Origin: an uncultured Eubacterium sp.
GTDB taxonomy: Bacteria; Bacillota; Clostridia; Peptostreptococcales; Anaerovoracaceae
Assembly: GCA_946614405.1 (NCBI GenBank)
Contig: CAMOGZ010000099.1
Coordinates: forward strand, 1-6,096
DNA length: 6,096 nt
Direction of reading: 5' to 3'
Shown here: positions 5,964 through 6,096 of the stretch, one piece after another
How the letters are laid out: each line of letters opens with the position of its first letter
Numbering within the stretch: position 1 is the first letter of the stretch
Notes under the pieces: model-generated
The model's input: the letters and a program-made list of their open reading frames with translations, nothing else
Told to the model about the DNA's origin: nothing
Database searches by the model: none
Translations under genes and position numbers: made by a program

Positions 5964-6096
5964 ACTGAAAATCAAGATCCATAACTACAAAAATACAACG
6001 ATTCTGGCGGAGCTCATCGATGAGTTCCTGGATCCCGACACCTACGAACTGGTGCCCGATGATGGTTTCCGGTTTGACAAGGCTCTTCATTTTAAT
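5953..6096 (+). CDS. hemZ: Probable HemZ N-terminus (oxygen-independent coproporphyrinogen oxidase-like), cut by window end
   Basis: An open frame of 48 codons runs off the window. It overlaps the end of the MBL hydrolase gene by 11 nt and starts with TTG behind a good Shine-Dalgarno. The visible residues (SDKLKIKIHNY, then an acidic helix-like stretch with ELIDEF, then YELVPDDGFRFD) contain no catalytic motif. The radical SAM CxxxCxxC site of HemZ would come more than a hundred residues later. The name therefore rests on context: in clostridial genomes hemZ commonly follows the MBL hydrolase gene after rel. The N-terminal pattern, a short beta strand then an acidic region, is compatible with clostridial HemZ but not diagnostic. 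If correct, the product would act in anaerobic haem or related tetrapyrrole synthesis, or be a radical SAM paralogue. The reality of the gene is much more certain than its name. Confidence 0.55.
   Translation, partial: MSDKLKIKIHNYKNTTILAELIDEFLDPDTYELVPDDGFRFDKALHFN

Overview
The window looks like a core-chromosome segment of a Gram-positive Firmicute, most likely a clostridial (Lachnospiraceae-like) bacterium. The grounds are a single fused SecDF, a long bifunctional Rel-type (p)ppGpp enzyme followed by a small metallo-beta-lactamase-fold hydrolase and the apparent start of hemZ, AGGAGG-type ribosome binding sites, a tRNA with encoded CCA, and coding sequence of roughly balanced GC. The order relA - MBL hydrolase - hemZ is a clostridial arrangement I know from general knowledge. 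The genus cannot be fixed from the sequence alone.

Layout, all on the + strand. Positions 1-53 are the 3' part of a tRNA-Leu gene, cut by the window edge at the anticodon (CAA). Only 31 nt later yajC begins (85-540), followed at once by a clear intrinsic terminator (557-583). A 165-nt AT-rich gap (541-705) holds that terminator, a candidate promoter and two short perfect dyads. Then come secDF (706-3105), relA/spoT-type rel (3130-5331), a zinc hydrolase gene (5343-5963) and the first 48 codons of a gene that is probably hemZ (5953 to the window end). From secDF onward the genes are separated by 24 nt, 11 nt and an 11-nt overlap. No terminator is visible between them, so they read as one transcription unit.

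Functionally, YajC and SecDF are accessory parts of the Sec translocon. SecDF uses the proton gradient to finish export of proteins pushed through SecYEG. Rel makes and degrades (p)ppGpp. The MBL protein is a glyoxalase II-like thiolester or related hydrolase of unknown substrate, and HemZ would be an oxygen-independent coproporphyrinogen oxidase-type radical SAM enzyme. They share a transcript but not an obvious pathway.

I found no mobile element, CRISPR array, phage gene or undescribed system. The points worth a second look are modest: a tRNA feeding directly into yajC, the regulatory-looking gap before secDF, a strongly basic SecDF tail, and clustering of the avoided TTA/TCA codons at gene starts. 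Long reverse-strand reading frames opposite secDF and rel are artefacts of codon bias and are not annotated.
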